Source of the DNA: Candidatus Gastranaerophilales bacterium | GTDB lineage: Bacteria > Cyanobacteriota > Vampirovibrionia > Gastranaerophilales > Gastranaerophilaceae | Length of the DNA: 36,949 nucleotides | Assembly: GCA_944325575.1 (NCBI GenBank) | Contig: CALVAR010000024.1 | Span: 1 to 36,949 of the forward strand | Direction of reading: 5' to 3' | Shown here: in pieces, positions 34,681 to 36,949 of the stretch | Numbering within the stretch: position 1 is the stretch's first letter | How the letters are laid out: every line of letters begins with the position of its first letter | Made by a program: the position numbers and the translations under genes | The notes under the pieces: model-generated | Database searches by the model: none | What the model was told of the DNA's origin: nothing | The model's input: the letters and a program-made list of their open reading frames with translations, nothing else

Positions 34681-34711
34681 AAAAAGACTCCGAAAAACGG
34701 AGTCTTTTTTA
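34681..34711 (-). terminator. Terminator of rpmE
   Basis: Perfect 12-bp stem AAAAAGACTCCG (34681-34692) and CGGAGTCTTTTT (34698-34709) with a five-base loop, 15 bases after the rpmE stop. It could act on either strand. Confidence 0.88.
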
Positions 34712-34726
34712 AATTTGTCCTGATAC

Positions 34727-34927
34727 TTATTTGTTTTCGTATCTTTTTTTGAATCTTTCAACACGTCCTTCAGTATCCATGATTTTTTGGTTGCCTGTGT
34801 AGAACGGGTGGCATTTGTTGCAGATTTCAACAGTGATGTTTTCTTCGATAGATCCTGTTTCGATTTCGTTTCCGCAAACGCATTTGATTTTCATTTTTTT
34901 ATATTCCGGATGAATACCTTGTTTCAT
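34727..34927 (-). CDS. rpmE: 50S ribosomal protein L31, zinc-binding type
   Basis: This 66-residue large-subunit ribosomal protein begins [12 protein letters not shown]. Four zinc cysteines are present in KCVCG near 16-18 and [12 protein letters not shown] near 35-38, so this is the C+ form used when zinc is plentiful. The family landmark HPFYTG is followed by [13 protein letters not shown]. An upstream in-frame ATG at 34936 sits only one base from the ribosome site AGAAGGG, so the ATG at 34927, ten bases away, is preferred. It is a single-gene transcript divergent from proS. Confidence 0.95.
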   Translation of the reverse strand: MKQGIHPEYKKMKIKCVCGNEIETGSIEENITVEICNKCHPFYTGNQKIMDTEGRVERFKKRYENK

Positions 34928-35040
34928 TTTTTTCATTCCCTTCTGTAAAATTAGCTTAGTAGTTAAATTTTAGACTGCTGAAAAATTATTATCAAGTTTT
35001 TTTGTGATAATATTAAAGAAAAATTAAGTAATAAAATAAG

Positions 35041-35091
35041 AGGGGTGCGTCTTACAGCTGAAAAAGCGGAAGAGAAAAAGGCGAAACCCTT
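35041..35091 (+). promoter_or_regulatory. Potential structured leader of proS
   Basis: Between rpmE and proS, GGGT (35043-35046) can pair with ACCC (35086-35089). The nested CGTCTT (35048-35053) can pair with AAGGCG (35078-35083) using one G-U pair. A purine-rich loop holds a small GCT/AGC stem. The element ends 22 bases before the start codon and would be in the proS mRNA. I cannot match it to a known riboswitch or T-box. Confidence 0.35.
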
Positions 35092-35112
35092 ATTAGAAAA
35101 GGTATAACAACT

Positions 35113-36909
35113 ATGAAAATGTCACGTCTTTTTGTACAAACATTGAGAGAGTATCCCTCGGATGCCGAGGTTATAAGCCACAAACTGCTTGTCAGAGCAG
35201 GCTATATAAGAAAACTTGCACAGGGTGTATACAATTATATGCCTTTGATGTGGAGAGTTTTAAAAAAAGTTGAAAATATCGTAAGAGAAGAAATGGATGC
35301 TGCAGGCGCTCAGGAAATGCTTATGCCGTTTGTTCAACCGGAGGAACTCTGGCAGGAATCCGGAAGATGGAACGTATACGGCAAAGAACTTATGAGGCTG
35401 AAAGACCGCCACGGACGGGGTATGTGCCTCGGACCTACGCATGAAGAGGTTATTACCTCCGTGGCAAGAGAAGGTATAAAGTCTTACAAACAGCTGCCTG
35501 TAAACCTTTATCAAATCCAATCCAAATTCCGTGATGAAGTGCGCCCGAGATACGGACTCTTAAGAGGACGTGAATTTATTATGAAAGATGCATACAGCTT
35601 TGATTCTTCTCAGGAAGGGCTTGAAAAATCATATGCTGACATGGCAAAAGCTTATTACAAAATATTTGAACGCTGCGGGCTGGAAACAAAAGCAGTACAA
35701 TCAGACTCAGGTGCAATAGGCGGTGCTGTTTCTCACGAGTATATGGTATTGATTGATGACAATGAAAATAACGCAGGCGAAAACGACGTGTTCTTCTGTA
35801 AAAATAAGTCTTGCGGTTATGCCGCCAACGCAAACCATGCTGTTTCCGTGCTTGAGAGTGCAGAAGTTGACGGTGCAAAATTCGGTTTTAACGGGTTTAA
35901 GAAAGTTGATACACCTGACACAACCACTATTGAAGAACTGGCTGCTTTCTTGAAAATCCCTGCAACAGTTATTTTAAAATCCATGATATATGTTGCGGAT
36001 AACAAAATAGTCATGGCGTTAATCAGAGCGGATAAAACTTTTGAAGAGACAAAAGTTATGAATGCCGTAGGCGCAAACGAAATCAGAAGCGCTGCTCCTG
36101 CTGAGCTCGAAGCAATATTCGGCGCAAGTAAAGGATTTGTCGGCCCCAAAGATATTGAGCAGGTAAAAATACCCGAAGAATACGAAGGTGAAAAAATCAC
36201 GGTTGTTGCTGATTTAACGGCTCAGGAAATGAAAAACTTTGTAATAGGTGCAAATGAAACAGACAAGCACTTTACAGGAGTCAACTGGTCAGATTTGAAT
36301 ACACCGATATTTGCGGATATCAGGCTTGTTGAAGCGGGTGAAAAATGTCCTGATTGCGGTGAGCCTCTTTATGTAACAAAGGGTATTGAAGTAGGTAACA
36401 TTTTCCAGCTTGGTACAAAATACTCAAAAGCCATGAATGCCGTTTATCTTGACGAAAACGGCAAGACTCAGCCTTTTATTATGGGCTGTTATGGTATTGG
36501 TATCTCGAGAACCGCTGCAGCAGCTGTTGAACGCCACCATGACGAACACGGTATCAAATGGCCGATTGCAATTGCGCCTTACCATGTGGATATTGTACCT
36601 GTAAATATTCAGGATGAATTGCAGATGAAAGTGGCAAATGAAATTTATGAAAAACTTCTTGCCGCAAAGGTCGAAGCCGTACTGGATGACAGAGATGAAA
36701 GAGCCGGAGTTAAATTTAAAGATGCGGATTTAATCGGATTCCCCTTCAGAATCACTGTAGGTAAAACTATTACGGAAGGTCTGGTTGAATTTAAGGTAAG
36801 AGAAACAGATGAAGTATTCAAGGTTAAGCCTGAAGAGGCAGCGGAAAAAATCATTGAATACGTAAAACCTTATATAATTTCATATTGTCAACTGACTCCG
36901 ACTACTTGA
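35113..36909 (+). CDS. proS: Proline--tRNA ligase, bacterial type with editing domain
   Basis: This 598-residue class II synthetase charges tRNA-Pro. Motif 1 lies near 30-65 (YIRKLAQGVYNYMPL). Motif 2 is FRDEVRPRYGLLRGREFIMKDAYSF (near 137-161). The YbaK-like editing insertion is at about 230-400, motif 3 is GCYGIGISRTAAAAVE, and the anticodon-binding domain is last. Family members end soon after KIIEYVK. Here the frame continues through ISYCQLTPTT to a TGA, and those last codons lie in an inverted copy of the interspersed repeat (36882-36949). The same YxQLTPTT peptide is encoded by repeat copy 1. The tail is therefore repeat-derived, and the enzyme body is complete. Confidence 0.95.
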   Translation: MKMSRLFVQTLREYPSDAEVISHKLLVRAGYIRKLAQGVYNYMPLMWRVLKKVENIVREEMDAAGAQEMLMPFVQPEELWQESGRWNVYGKELMRLKDRHGRGMCLGPTHEEVITSVAREGIKSYKQLPVNLYQIQSKFRDEVRPRYGLLRGREFIMKDAYSFDSSQEGLEKSYADMAKAYYKIFERCGLETKAVQSDSGAIGGAVSHEYMVLIDDNENNAGENDVFFCKNKSCGYAANANHAVSVLESAEVDGAKFGFNGFKKVDTPDTTTIEELAAFLKIPATVILKSMIYVADNKIVMALIRADKTFEETKVMNAVGANEIRSAAPAELEAIFGASKGFVGPKDIEQVKIPEEYEGEKITVVADLTAQEMKNFVIGANETDKHFTGVNWSDLNTPIFADIRLVEAGEKCPDCGEPLYVTKGIEVGNIFQLGTKYSKAMNAVYLDENGKTQPFIMGCYGIGISRTAAAAVERHHDEHGIKWPIAIAPYHVDIVPVNIQDELQMKVANEIYEKLLAAKVEAVLDDRDERAGVKFKDADLIGFPFRITVGKTITEGLVEFKVRETDEVFKVKPEEAAEKIIEYVKPYIISYCQLTPTT

Positions 36910-36949
36910 TGAACCTGTGCAATAAACAAGTCAGTTTTTAAAAACAAGT
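36882..36949 (-). repeat. Interspersed palindromic repeat, copy 3, inverted and cut by window end
   Basis: The reverse complement reads ACTTGTTTATTGCACAGGTT, then CAAGTAGTCGGAGTCAGTTG, matching the right ends of the copies at 5121-5241 and 32845-33143. It overlaps the last nine codons and stop of proS. The window ends inside it, so its full length is not known. Confidence 0.8.

Overview
This window comes from an AT-rich bacterial chromosome carrying almost entirely housekeeping genes. The best guess for the source is a non-photosynthetic relative of Cyanobacteria (Gastranaerophilales / Melainabacteria type). This is inferred from the mix of a group-3 sigma factor overlapping a prepilin peptidase gene, a Gastranaerophilales-like pseudopilin (GFTLAEVLVTLMIIGVIAAM), a phycobilisome-lyase-type HEAT protein, an unpaired glyQ, CtpA, FabI and Dxr. 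No rRNA gene marks the lineage, so the assignment is tentative. I saw no tRNA, rRNA, CRISPR array, transposase or phage gene.

Layout. 1-611 has no gene and holds repeats, including two 123-bp MITE-like units. 612-5060: a secreted M16 zinc protease (minus) diverges from a protein homologous to hybrid cluster protein (Hcp) that has lost every hybrid-cluster ligand (plus). 5356-7124: prepilin peptidase and an alternative sigma factor in one overlapping transcript (minus). 7219-9825: class II aldolase, rsmD and ctpA (plus). 9881-14286: a minus-strand operon fixC-fixX-(128-aa unknown)-recJ. 14516-20497 (minus): pyk, fabI, an APC amino-acid permease, glyQ and tsaC. 20620-22923: a type IV pilin-like protein, a 58-aa small ORF, a winged-helix-like protein and an XRE regulator. 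23017-29107: a sugar N-acyltransferase, dxr, a HEAT-repeat protein, a DUF2085 membrane protein, an Orn/Lys/Arg decarboxylase and a DAHP synthase. 29163-36909: a PilZ protein, leuA, prfA, glmU, rpmE and proS.

Functional themes. Prepilin peptidase, a pilin, a PilZ c-di-GMP receptor and a SigF-like sigma factor suggest that type IV pili or a pseudopilus matter to this cell. Amino-acid and translation genes are frequent (leuA, DAHP synthase, decarboxylase, permease, glyQ, proS, prfA, rpmE, rsmD, tsaC). FixC/FixX point to electron transfer from ETF to quinone, although fixAB are not here.

The two most unusual observations are the ligand-less Hcp homologue at 3381-5060 and an interspersed palindromic repeat family. 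The repeat occurs at 5121-5241 and 32845-33143 and, inverted, at 36882-36949. One copy supplies the last codons and stop of proS; another lies 28 bp upstream of prfA and carries hairpin-rich insertions.
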